DNA from: Ariolimax columbianus
Taxonomy: Eukaryota > Mollusca > Gastropoda > Stylommatophora > Arionidae
NCBI GenBank assembly: GCA_036924085.1
Contig: JAVGWX010000005.1
Span: 36,549,983 to 36,613,982, forward strand
Length of the DNA stretch: 64,000 bases
Direction: 5' to 3'
The stretch's first letter is position 1, and the number at the start of each line of letters is the position of its first letter. The translations under genes and the position numbers were made by a program. The notes under the pieces are model-generated. The model did no database searches. It worked only from the letters and a program-made list of their open reading frames with translations, and was not told the origin of the DNA. Below are positions 32,511 to 42,380 of this stretch, piece by piece.

Positions 32511-32960
32511 CACTGTCACCATTGCCACCTACAGAGATCTTCTCATGAATCATCTTCGACCCGCACCAAGTCCACACGATGTGGACTACTGAGTAACGGT
32601 GTCCTTTTGCAACATGACAATGATCGACCCAATACTGCCCGTGCAGAAGCTGCAACCATCCAGGACCTCAACTTTGTTTCAACCACGTCCGCCGTACTCA
32701 TCTGACCTAGCCCCAGGTGATTTCCACAATCTTTGGACGACTAAAAGAGGAATTGGAAGTACAGAGTTTCAAGTCCTATGAAGAGGTGCAGCAGGTGGTA
32801 CATAGGTGGTTACACCTGAGGCCTAGAGAATTCTTGTATACAGAGATCGATGCACTTTATAGGTGCTGAGGGAATTGTATCAAACGCAATGGTAACTATG
32901 TCAAAAAATCATCCAGTTGTGTTTCACTTTTTCAGACTAAATTTACCCAAAAAATATAAT
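32505..32960 (+). mobile_element. Mariner transposase C-terminal remnant
   Basis: LLQHDNDRPNTARA (second catalytic Asp region, HDNARPH-like), then PPYSSDLAPGDFH (third Asp, PYSPDLAPSDYHLF-like), followed by a C-terminal tract that ends near GGTAACTATGTCAAAAAATC. Stops and shifts throughout. DD34D-type spacing is plausible. Confidence 0.68.
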
Positions 32961-33233
32961 TACGGTTTTAATTTGATTCTCTTCCTCCTCCCCCCCCCCT
33001 CCCCCCTCGTACATTACTATCTGCAGTAATAACTAAAGAGGTTCGTGCATGGCTTGTTGAAAAACTATATACAGCATTTGAATTATAAATTTAAATTAAG
33101 TTGTTGTTTTTTTGTTTTTTTCATAAATAGCATTTACACATTTTATTGTTTTAAAAAAAGGCCAGTTACATCTTACGTACTCCTAATACTGTATCATGGT
33201 GACTTTTATTTTGTATTTTTTTTAAATTACAAT
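32961..33233. other. No gene recognised; poly-C/poly-T rich
   Basis: Contains CCCCCCCCCC at 32990-33006 and T-rich runs. Confidence 0.4.
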
Positions 33234-33602
33234 TCTTCTTCTTCCTCTTCTTTTGTGTTCGTTCTCAACTCCCGCTACCACGCCCTGACAAAGACTGCAA
33301 GTATAAGGACGTTGTCCGGAGAATGGAATGCGTTGTGTCGTAGTTTACAGCTTGACTGCGATATTTGTACCAGAGCTGAACCATTTGACTTTAGCATGGT
33401 ATTTTATTGTTACCGAGTTAACCTTCCCTCTTCGATCCCATTTTAATTTAGCCAGTCCGCGGTTTTACAGCCTGGTTATCTAGGCTCATCACGTGGAGGC
33501 AGTGAAGGGTTTTGACAGTTCTGAGTCGCTGGGCCTGGCGTTAGCTGTCAGCTTTGGGTCGTTGACCGTTACAGCTCATGCACTGCTCAGCATCTTGATA
33601 CC
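33234..33602 (-). mobile_element. SINE R2, near full-length minus copy
   Basis: The minus strand starts GGTATCAAGATGCTGAGCAG and ends GAACACAAAAGAAGAGGAAG. All internal R2 boxes are present, including the fragment CATTCTCCGGACAAC-like start of the 3' half. About 369 bp. Confidence 0.82.
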
Positions 33603-34083
33603 ATTGATAATTCAAAAGACGTTTTGTTATTGATCCGTAGAGGTCTAGACGAGTGTTTCTCAAAATTGTTGTTTTCATGTCCCAAGTTGGACATTTGGTT
33701 ACATTACTGCACACTTAGACATTTGGTTAAAAGTCACTGCACACTTGGAAATTTGGTTACATTACTGTACACTTGGACATTTTGTTACATTACTGCACAC
33801 TTGGACATTTGGTTAAAAGCCACTGCTCACTTGGAAATTTGGTTACATTACTGTACACTTGGACATTTGGTTACATTACTGCACACTTTACCATTTGGTT
33901 AAACGTCACTGCACACTTATAAATGTGGTTACATTACTGCACACTTGGACATTTGGTTACATTACTGCACACTTGGACATTTGGTTACATTATTGCACAC
34001 TTGGACATTTGGTTACACGTCACTGCACTCTAAATCATTTAATTAAACACGACGAAATACTTAGACATTTAATTAATCATCAT

Positions 34084-34315
34084 GTGGAAGGTGTGGGCTA
34101 GTGGTTAAGTGACAAGGCTCACAACGCAAAGGTGCTGGGTTCGCTCCCCATCACACCCCGGGAATGCAAACTCTTAGAAGTGCAGGAAAAAGCAGGCCCT
34201 TACATGAAATGCGTGCCGAAGTCGGATCCAGTGTGCCGTCAGGCGCAAAAAAAACATAGTGCAACGCACACCGCCTTGGGGAATAGAAAAATGAGGCAAA
34301 TGGAAAAAAAATTGA
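34084..34315 (+). mobile_element. tRNA-derived SINE C
   Basis: A box GTGTGGGCTAGTGGTTAAG and B box GGGTTCGCTCCCC, then GCGTGCCGAAGTCGGATCC, GCCGTCAGGCGCAAAAAA, ACGCACACCGCCTTGGGGAA. A minus copy lies at 59835-60050. It shares the GAAGTCGGATC..GTG..CCGxxAGG box with SINE R2, suggesting a common middle domain. Confidence 0.75.
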
Positions 34316-34802
34316 CATTACAACACACTTGAGGCTGTAGTTACACGTTACGACACAATTGTACATTTGGTTAAACGTTACAACACATTTAGACATATGG
34401 TTAAACATAACGAAGCAATTTGGCGTTTAATTAAATGATACAACACATTTGGGCATTCCTTTAAACGTTACGACACATTCGAGCGTTTTGGTTACATATT
34501 ACAACAGACGTTGTTGTTTGGTTTCATCAGAATGGCACACTTTGACATTTGGTTGGATAGTGAAACGCACTTGGATATTTGGTTGAACATTGCAACATCC
34601 GTTGACCCGTGGATACGGCACACGTGAATGTTTGGTTAAACGTTGTGTAATTCTTGAAATTAATGTTTTTTTCTTCAAATCACAATTCACTTGTACATTT
34701 AATTATACGTTATCACACACTTGGACGTATAGTTTAACGCTGAGACACACTTGGACGCTTAGCTTACCACTGAGACACACTTGGACGTTTAGTTTAACAC
34801 TG

Positions 34803-35160
34803 GGATCAAGATGCTGAGCAGCGTATAAGCTGCAGTGGACAGCAACTAATAGCTGACTGCTAGCATCAGGGCCAGCGAGCCATAGCTGCCAAGACCCTTC
34901 TACACCTCCACGCGGTGATCTTGGATAACAGGCTGCAGTAGGGCAGACTGGCTAAGGAGAAGGGATCGAAGAGGGAAGGCTAACCCGGTACTCAAAAAAT
35001 GCTTGCTGAAGTCGGATGTGTTAGACCGAAAGGTACAAATATCGCAGCCAAGCTGTAAAACTACGACACAACGCATTCCGTTCTCTGGACTACGTTCTGC
35101 TACTTAAGCCCTTTCAGGGTTTGGTAGTGGGAGATTGAGAACGAACGAAGAAGAAGAAGA
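34803..35160 (+). mobile_element. SINE R2, full-length reference copy with 12-bp duplication
   Basis: Flanked by AGTTTAACACTG at 34791-34802 and 35161-35172, a clean target-site duplication inside the minisatellite. It runs from GGATCAAGATGCTGAGC to GAACGAACG(AAG)n, 358 bp. The head has no convincing tRNA A/B boxes. Its tail resembles the 3' end of the I-clade LINE in this window, the likely mobilising partner (inference). Confidence 0.9.
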
Positions 35161-35375
35161 AGTTTAACACTGAGATACATTTTGACTTTTAGTTTAACGC
35201 TAAGACACACTTGGACGTTTAGTTTCACACTAAGACACACTTGGACGTTTAGTTTAACGCTGAGACACATTTGGACGTTTAATTAAACATTGTAGCACGT
35301 TGTTACGACTGGCCGTTGGAGCACCTTTGGACAACTGGTTAAATGTCGTGGCTGATTTGTGCGTTTGGTGAAACA

Positions 35376-35715
35376 GTGCGCCAGACTTAACCGACCACAT
35401 GTCTGAATAGAAAGTACAGTCCTGAAGAACCGTTATCAATGAACACTATACAGACTCATACGTGATCAGTCTCATTTAAAAAAATGTCGTAGGAGAAGGA
35501 TTTGGAAGGTTCCCGTTGCTCGTTGGTTTATACACACCTGCTTGAACATCACATGCATCTCTCCCTGTTTGACCATCTCAGGTACTCCTCCCTGCTTGAC
35601 TGGCGTCTGTTAAACTCCGGCAGTTTTCGGATTTCTGGTTCATCTATCACAATGTATTGCCAGATAGTCAGTAAATGCATCATCATCCTGGACGTTCGTC
35701 TGGAAAAAGACTTTG
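35376..35715. other. No gene recognised
   Basis: Spacer, apart from a small R2 fragment that follows (35715-35780, TAGTTTGCAGCAAGACTG... CCCTTTCGGCCCGACACATTCC). Confidence 0.4.
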
Positions 35716-35776
35716 TGATATCGTGTAGTAGTTTGCAGCAAGACTGTCCCTTTCGGCCCGACACATTCCATTTCAG

Positions 35777-35778
<2 letters not shown>

Positions 35779-35813
<35 letters not shown>
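35779..35813. repeat. (TA)n microsatellite
   Basis: TA run. Confidence 0.9.
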
Positions 35814-35960
35814 AAATGGGTATTTGGCTGACCACTGGAAAAGAAGAAAGGCAGCGAGGGAGAGAGTTCTGAGCCACCCCACCTCACAAAGCTGTGACTG
35901 AGTACAACAAAGGCCTTAACATGTCATCCCCGACGACAGTGTCTGTGAGACTATCTTTAC
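35814..35960 (+). mobile_element. SINE D 3' fragment
   Basis: GAGCCACCCCACCTCACAAAGC, GTCATCCCCGACGACAGTGTC and ACTATCTTTACTTTGATC align with the 3' half of the SINE at 46305-46597. Confidence 0.5.
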
Positions 35961-36019
35961 TTTGATCTTTAATCTGAAATATCAGTATAATTTTCTTAAT
36001 CAGGAATAAACAAACTTCA

Positions 36020-36245
36020 CACAGCAAATAACTTAACTTAACGTCTTAATGCTGGTTTAAAAGACTGCAGAGTATAGATATAACCAGTTTCTTTTACATT
36101 CACTTGATGTAAAAATACCTATGCGCGTTCAATCTATTCTTGAATGCATTAATTGACCCTGCCTCCACTATTTCTTGTGGCAATGCATTCCAGGTATTCA
36201 AAAGTACGAAAGTTTGTTGCACGTAAAGACAGATGGGTCCGATGG
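36020..36245 (-). mobile_element. CR1-like LINE C-terminal fragment, second copy
   Basis: The minus strand encodes a NTWNALPQEIVEAGSINAFK-like stretch, matching 24395-24610 with the same trailing AACTTAACTT. Decayed. Confidence 0.6.
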
Positions 36246-36800
36246 TATACCCTTATGAGAAACACTTACAAAGACATTACAGACTTCCTAATGCTACATT
36301 CTTGACAAATGTTAACGTCTCCCCTTCTCTTAATCCTTAGTTAAATTAAATGCGAATCGTTTTGTGGAGAAAATACCAGAACAGCTTGACTGGAGTCTAT
36401 TGTGAACTCGTACCTTGCTTAGGGATTTATTTTGTTTTGAGAAAGGCGTGAACTTTCTTCTTTGAATTTTTTTTTTTTTTTTTTCGTGCCGCAAACTGAA
36501 ATTTCAACAAATGCTATTTATACACTACCATTTTTATTAAAATGTATGTGTGTTTGTTTCTTTAGTTGACATTTTTTACCTTTTCCTAGTTGTCTGATTT
36601 GCAGTGGCGTATGGTGACTTTTCTTAAAGGGAGCTGGGTTCGAAGACACATTTCATTACTGAACTAAAGAGGAATTGTTTCTATATAATGTACAATATGT
36701 CGCTTACCACCGGTTACAGTTTTTGCAGTCTAGCTCACTTCAACCAATGCACAATGTTCATATATTAAATAAACAAACAAACATATATAAATATTATAAA
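36246..36800. other. No gene recognised; poly-T run
   Basis: Contains a 20-base T run near 36467-36484. No feature identified. Confidence 0.4.
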
Positions 36801-36807
36801 TATATAT

Positions 36808-36877
36808 ATGGGGATTCCGTGGCGAAGTGGTTAAGCCATCGGCCTCGAGATCGGGTGCTATGGACGGCGGCCTTTCC

Positions 36878-36880
<3 letters not shown>
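36808..36880 (+). mobile_element. tRNA-Ser-like SINE head cut by a TA microsatellite
   Basis: GGGGATTCCGTGGCGAAGTGG TTAAGCC carries an A box; the anticodon-loop-like CCTCGAGAT follows. The 3' half is replaced by a TA run at 36881-36913. Confidence 0.5.
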
Positions 36881-36913
<33 letters not shown>

Positions 36914-36916
<3 letters not shown>

Positions 36917-39460
36917 AAAATATATTCTAGTTTTCACAAAAAGTTTTAGTTATTTGCGAATAGGTTGTAACAGATCTTAGCTGTGTAGATTTATTAGTGA
37001 TATGATTTTAGACATGTTTTATTAAAGTTAGAAAGGGTGAGAGCATTGATAGTCAGTAGCCATTCAGTTGTTTCTCATACATTTAAACTAACAAAGCTAG
37101 CCAGTACAGATGTACTCAAACCTGGACATCGGAATGCCTGAAATGCATATCGTTGGTTTGCAAGCCACGCAGATGTTAAAAACTACGTAACCTTGCATAC
37201 CGCCGAAACGCCTGTTACAGCATGATCGGTAGTGACGAATGCTATTAACTGGTTATTATGAAATCTCGAGGAGAAAACCTAGGTTCGAGATCTGTATACA
37301 GCGGCGGATATAACTAGCTAGGGGAGCCCAAATCATTTTGAGATTGCACAGGGAAAAGCGGAGGGACAAGTCGAGATTTTTTGGGGAGCGAGAAAGCGGA
37401 GGGACAAGAAGACAGATTCATTTTCTAGAGCGAAGACCGGATAAACAAGTCGACAACTAGGAGAACAGGACCGTCTTGATAACAGTGAAGAGAAGAAAGC
37501 AGATATATTTTGGTGCCTAGAGTGAAAGAGGTTTCGACAGACAATCTTTCACCACGTGAGTCCAGATGTTCAGCAGCATGTCAGGGAGAGTTAAATAATA
37601 ATGAAATTATGTTTCCCAAAGCAAGTGGTAGAAACAAATATAGTAGTTCTTCACGAGGAACACGTAGAAGGATGTCATCTTAGATACTAATTTATTTGCA
37701 TCCCTGATGAAAATCTAGCGTTTTAACAGAAGTATCTCAAGAAATAGCGTCTAACATAAGAATCTCAAAAATACAGCGTCTAACTAGAGAGCTATTTGAC
37801 TAGCACAGCGATCGAGCGCTTCAACGATCACGACAAGCTATACCATCGACGAGGAGAATAGGACCACGGACAAAATCGCCTGGGTTCAGAACTGACACAA
37901 ACTTCCATCCTGTGGCAATCCACAGAACGGTTCCTCTATTAAGTTACAGTTTGTTTATCAAGTTACAGTTCGACTATCAAGTAGTTTAACGGTTTGTCTA
38001 TCAAAGTACAATTCGTTTATCAAGTAACTGTTCGTTTATCAAGTGACTGTTCGTCTATAAAGTTGTAGTTCGTAATCAAGTTTATTTTTAGTTTAGTTTA
38101 GATCATTTTTTCTTACAACCAGACAGGTTATATTTTTGAGTGAAGATTGAAGAGTCAATTGTGCGCGTGTAGAAATAAAGTGTCATTGTGTTTTAATTTC
38201 AATCAGTGTCATCGGTTATATGTTTGAAGTGAGAATATAGTTAGTGCAGACGCCTTGTACCATCTGCTACGGTAGTTCAGCCAGCTGGAGCTGTTACAAG
38301 GTGGGAATGAGTCTATTCGTGGCGCATCTTAGTTTTGTGAAAATTGCTGATGTCACAAAGCTCATTATTATTCCACACGCTCTGATCTGTGTTCGAACAT
38401 CACACCAGACCAACAATACAGGCTGTTTCTTGAATTACACGTAGTTCACCATATTGAAGAAGTGTAATACTCTGTTTTAAAATGACGTGAATAGGCTTTA
38501 ATTGTTGTTTAGGAGAAACGCCTGAAGTTGGCTTGCCTATGGCTATTGCTGTTTTTCTTAAAAGCGGAAGGATTCAAACAAAACTGTGAATAATCAGTAG
38601 AGAACACATCATTGTGACACGTGATTATCACTGCTACATCCCGCTGGCCTACTTACACTAACCCTGCGTGCTACTTGTCTCTGACAAGCTTTGTTGTGAG
38701 GGGACTGTTGCCAAACACAAGTCGCTTCCATATTTCCCCTTTTGAAATACTGTCTTACTTAAATGGCAATCGCACACTTTAACACTTCGCAAGTTCTCTT
38801 TTACTAACGGGAACAATTACATAACATTAATAACCACAACTCTACCACTCATAAGAAGCAAACGAAAATTATATTTACTCATGACAGAACGCCAACCTTT
38901 AGCATGGATCATTGCGGAAAGAGACTAAGATATATGTATCTGGTCATCTACATGGGGAGAACCGATAACACTCGATCCCTTTCGATGACAGAGCGCTGTC
39001 ATTTTGGGGGAACAAATATCGGGAATGTCGTTGAGACTCTGGTAGTGAAGAATGATAATGCTGTTTATTCAATGTTTTTATTTTATGCTTTTATGTCCAG
39101 TGGAAATGTAACTCAAAATAGTGCTGTAGACTAGCTATTCTGCTAGTCATTGACGGTACGCCACTGGAGATTTCTTTTATATTTGCTGCTTGGTTTTATG
39201 ATTTGTTTGTGTGTGGGAATTGCGTACGCTTAATGGCGTGACGAGCTATTCGATTTTCAAGAATGAATGTAGAATCAGTTTTCTTTTTGTGGCTCGGAGA
39301 TATAGCAAATAACTAGGAGCATCACGTCACACTCAGACGACACTGGAAGGGGAAGGAGAGAATGGGTTGGACGTGGCGAAGGGTTAGTGGCACTTCTCGA
39401 ATCCCATACTTATTTGTGTTCGTATCCGCAAAACAATCATCTTGTACATCTGTGGAAAGT
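36914..39460. other. Long stretch without recognised gene
   Basis: 2.5 kb without domain or known repeat. Visible structure: an imperfect 19-22 bp array at 37940-38095 (AAGTTACAGTTCGTTTATC-like units) and AATAAA at about 38173 within a region that could be an LTR or a terminal exon; neither can be supported. A 76-codon frame at 38904-39134 is unrecognised. Confidence 0.35.
37935..38098. repeat. 19-22 bp imperfect tandem repeat
   Basis: About seven units of TATCAAGT(TA)ACAGTTCGTT. Confidence 0.7.
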
Positions 39461-39462
39461 AA

Positions 39463-39562
39463 CTCCATTAAAAATTCGTGCTGAAGACGGATGCACTACG
39501 ACGGCAAGATCAAAAGACAACGCTCTCCGCCTTAGGAAACAAGACGAATGAAGGGGGGCGGG
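39463..39562 (+). mobile_element. SINE C 3' fragment
   Basis: CGTGCTGAAGACGGATGCAC, ACGGCAAGATCAAAAGACAACGC and CTCCGCCTTAGGAAACAAGA match the 3' half of SINE C. Confidence 0.5.
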
Positions 39563-39675
39563 AAAGGGACGGCAGACCTTCACAAACAGATGTTACCGTA
39601 CCAGATGGCCGGGTAGAATAACAAACACAAACCTTTGGCAAACAACCAATATAGATCTGAACTATAAGAAGAAAC

Positions 39676-39678
<3 letters not shown>

Positions 39679-39758
<80 letters not shown>

Positions 39759-39760
39759 TA
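39679..39760. repeat. (TA)n(CA)n microsatellite
   Basis: About 65 bp TA followed by CA. Confidence 0.95.
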
Positions 39761-39762
39761 CG

Positions 39763-41045
39763 AGGTCTGCTCAAATTGTATCACGCCTTTGATCGGCACA
39801 AATGCAATTACATTACTCACCTGGAGTCCTGAAACGCTATTCCCTTTCAAAGTACACGTCCTGTGACTGTACACACTTCTCCAAACGGGCACACCAATGT
39901 TGGAAGTATATTAGGAAGGTATCTTTGGGAAGGGAGTACAGCCGGGTCTTTGCGTCCCGGATAATGTCTTCTTGTGACTTAAATAGGGTCCCGTCCAGCG
40001 GCATTCTCAGCTTGGGAAACGGTTAACAATCGCAAGGAGCCGTGTCGGTAGATCAGAAAGCCTGACGAACCAGATGAATTCTGTGTTTGGACAAGAAAGT
40101 CTGAATCAGACGCGAAGAATTGGCGCGTGCTGTGTCATGATTAAGCTGCAAAGTTCCAGTTGCCCACAGTAATGGTCGGTTGCATTGCACGACATCAAGA
40201 AAGCGATGACCTCCAGATAGTACTCTTTGGCAATAGAGTCAAATACAACGGTAAATATGACTTTGACATTGCCTTGCTTCTGTTGACTTCATGGATTATG
40301 AACGTCTGTACTATGATGACTGCACCTTGGTTTGCCTGTTGTACCTGTAAATCTGCGACTCAACACCAATGATCACGGTATTCATAAAGTGGGGTGGGGC
40401 GGTGGGTGGTAACACGTTTGCGCAGTACACCATGTTACACGACACTTCTAGACGGAGTTGCTTCTACTCCATCGTTAGCAGCTGCGGCACGGATCTCGTG
40501 GTCCTCTCCGCATGGCTAAATCCTCGCTTAAAATGGAGTGTACCGAACCAATTCTTATCTCCACCTCGTCCGCAAGTTCTCGGATGGTGACACGATGGTT
40601 CTGCATGACCAGACACCGCACGTGGTCAATGACCTCGTCATTTTGGCTTGTTTAGGACCTACCTAAACATGGCCCATTCTCCGCCGATGTGCGGCCATCT
40701 TTGAAGCGATTGCACAACTTCTTAATTCGTATCATGCTCATGTCATCATTGCTGAAAGCCTGTTGAATCTTCAAAATGGTTTCCACTTGCATATCGCCCA
40801 GCTTTTGGCATCATCTGAAGAAATAACGCTACTCAAGTCGTTTCTTCATTGCGCGACAAATGAAAATCCAACTGGCGTTTACTGCACTCCCCCACTCATT
40901 CACAGATTGACTGCCAGTAACTGAAGCTCTATGTGAACAGGAAAAAATTAATTCAGCTCAATAATGTTCTCTACACCTCATCGCGGAAGGAAACCGTTCG
41001 TGCTTCATTTGCTAGGGTCCGATACATTTTTTACATAACCCGCAT
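39763..41045 (-). mobile_element. Mariner-like element M3 with decayed transposase
   Basis: On the minus strand: KLGDMQVETILKIQQAFSND, MIRIKKLCNRFKDGRTSAEN, DEVIDHVRCLVMQNHRVTIR with ELADEVEIRIGSVHSILSED (paired HTH of mariner), then later, frameshifted, the C-terminal HRTCTLKGNSV-like end (usually VSH.GEYFEGD). The left end CGAGGTCTGCTCAAATTGTATC resembles a mariner inverted repeat next to TA; the right end GGGTCCGATACATTTTTTAC is its imperfect partner. Confidence 0.72.
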
Positions 41046-41106
41046 GTCTTGTATCCAGGAAGTAACCTCGACGTCATTTTACCTCGTTATTGTTCTACCT
41101 ATCTAA

Positions 41107-41110
<4 letters not shown>

Positions 41111-41141
<31 letters not shown>
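41111..41141. repeat. (CT)n microsatellite
   Basis: CT run at the 3' end of the LINE that follows. Confidence 0.95.
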
Positions 41142-41144
<3 letters not shown>

Positions 41145-42173
41145 TCATGTAGCATGTCCTTTGTAGAACGTCGCTCCCATCACAGTCTGTCTGAAAGAAA
41201 CTCGTTCCCTTGCCAAAACTCCAGCTTCCGCCACTGTCATACTGAGGCACTCCTGGATATCTTGGTGCCATCGTCTTCTTGGTCTACCCCTTCCTCTTTT
41301 GCCTGGCACCATACCTTCCATCACCGTCCTCTCAAGACCGTTGTGTCTCTTGATGTGACCAAAGTATTTGCATTTTCTAGCCAAAATGGAATTGATAAAC
41401 CAGTTCTCCTCTATGCTCAACTCTTGCCGATTGTCTACATTTGTTCTTTTCTCTGTCCAGGGTATTCTGAGGATCTTTCTATAACATTTTGACTCGAAGG
41501 ATTCGATTCTTTGTCTAGAAGTTTTGGTAATCGTCCATGCTTCACAGCCATAAGCTGCCACAGGAAAAACACAGGCTCTCAAGACTTTTACTTTTATCGT
41601 TTTGTTGGTGCCCTGCCATAATTTCTTCAGGCTGTTCAGTCTCTGCATTGCCATAGCTAGTCTTCTTCTGATTTCTTTCGAGCAGTCACCATTTTTGTCG
41701 ATTCTGGAGCCCAGATATTCAAAATGTGTAACCTGATCTATTTCCTCACCACCCACTGTAAATGTATGTTGACATTGTGTTTTATCGGTGGTCATTATCT
41801 TTGTTTTGTTTATGTTTATGAACAGATTTTGATCTTTACTATGTCCATTAACGGCTGAAAGTAGCTGCTCTAGCCCTTCTGCACTTCTTGATAGTATCAC
41901 TGTGTCATCTGCATATCGTAACTCGGGAATCTCGTACCCCCCAATCGTAAATGGGTCAAAACTTTCAATGTTCTCACCTTCTCGCACATTTCTCATAATA
42001 CATTCCGCATATATGTTGTACAGATAAGGTGAGAGTATACATCCCTGTCGGACTCCCTTTTGTACTGCAAACCAATCTGATGTTTGCCCAGATACTCGGA
42101 CAGCGGCTTGTTGATCTTGGTATAATGTTTCAATGAGATGGACTATATGCAAAGGAAACCCCATTTCCTTCAT
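41145..42173 (-). pseudogene. RTE-like LINE ORF2 fragment (RT)
   Basis: 342 codons from an internal Met; the frame continues upstream to the truncation point. The catalytic YADD is intact. Upstream, at 42184-42235, the frame reads FIDYTKKHQNLW where functional relatives have TKAFDxVxHxxLW: an in-frame deletion removes the AFD part of motif A. This predicts an inactive enzyme despite the clean frame. Confidence 0.75.
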
Positions 42174-42378
42174 GATTCTCCACAGATTTTGATGTTTTTT
42201 AGTGTAATCAATGAAACATGTGTACAGGTCTACATTAAACTCTCTACATTTTTCATAGATATTCCTTAAATTGAATATGTGGTCCCGGGTCCCTCTGTCT
42301 TTCCTAAAACCTGCCTGGACTATGTGAATTTCAGATTCAAACCTTTTCTCTATCCTTCTTAATAGGATTCGCAGGAGT
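41145..42378 (-). mobile_element. RTE-like LINE, RT and C-terminus, mostly open
   Basis: Open from about 42376 to 41145 on the minus strand: ILLRRIEKRFESEI, QAGFRKDRGTRDHIFNLRNI (RT motif 0-2), CFIDYTKKHQNLW (motif A, lacking about six residues), QKGVRQGCILSPYLYNIYAE (motif B), LRYADDTVILSRSAEGLEQL (motif C), THFEYLGSRI, FPVAAYGCEAWT, KCYRKILRIPWTEKRTN, KCKYFGHIKRHNGLERTVME, KRGRGRPRRRWHQDIQEC. It ends in HAT* plus CATGATGATAGA and a GA run. The 5' end is truncated at a TA/GA microsatellite that separates it from the I-clade LINE. Clade assignment (RTE-like) is from motif style. Confidence 0.85.
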
Positions 42379-42380
42379 AT

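Larger units (their letters stand above)
33690..35375. repeat. About 28-bp minisatellite, 1.7 kb, split by two SINEs
   Basis: Unit CACTTGGACATTTGGTTACA plus TTACTGCA, regular in 33690-34080 and diverged in 34320-34800 and 35161-35375 (CACACTTGGACGTTTAGTTTAAC). SINE C (34084-34315) and SINE R2 (34803-35160) interrupt the same array. Confidence 0.85.

Noticed and set aside
36808..36880. Functional tRNA-Ser gene
   Set aside because: The 3' half with B box and acceptor stem is missing; it is replaced by a TA run.
38904..39134. 76-codon protein gene
   Set aside because: No domain, splice or conservation evidence; length is compatible with chance.
39763..40590. Host gene on the basis of moderate open frames
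   Set aside because: Text matches decayed mariner transposase on the minus strand, with terminal inverted repeats.
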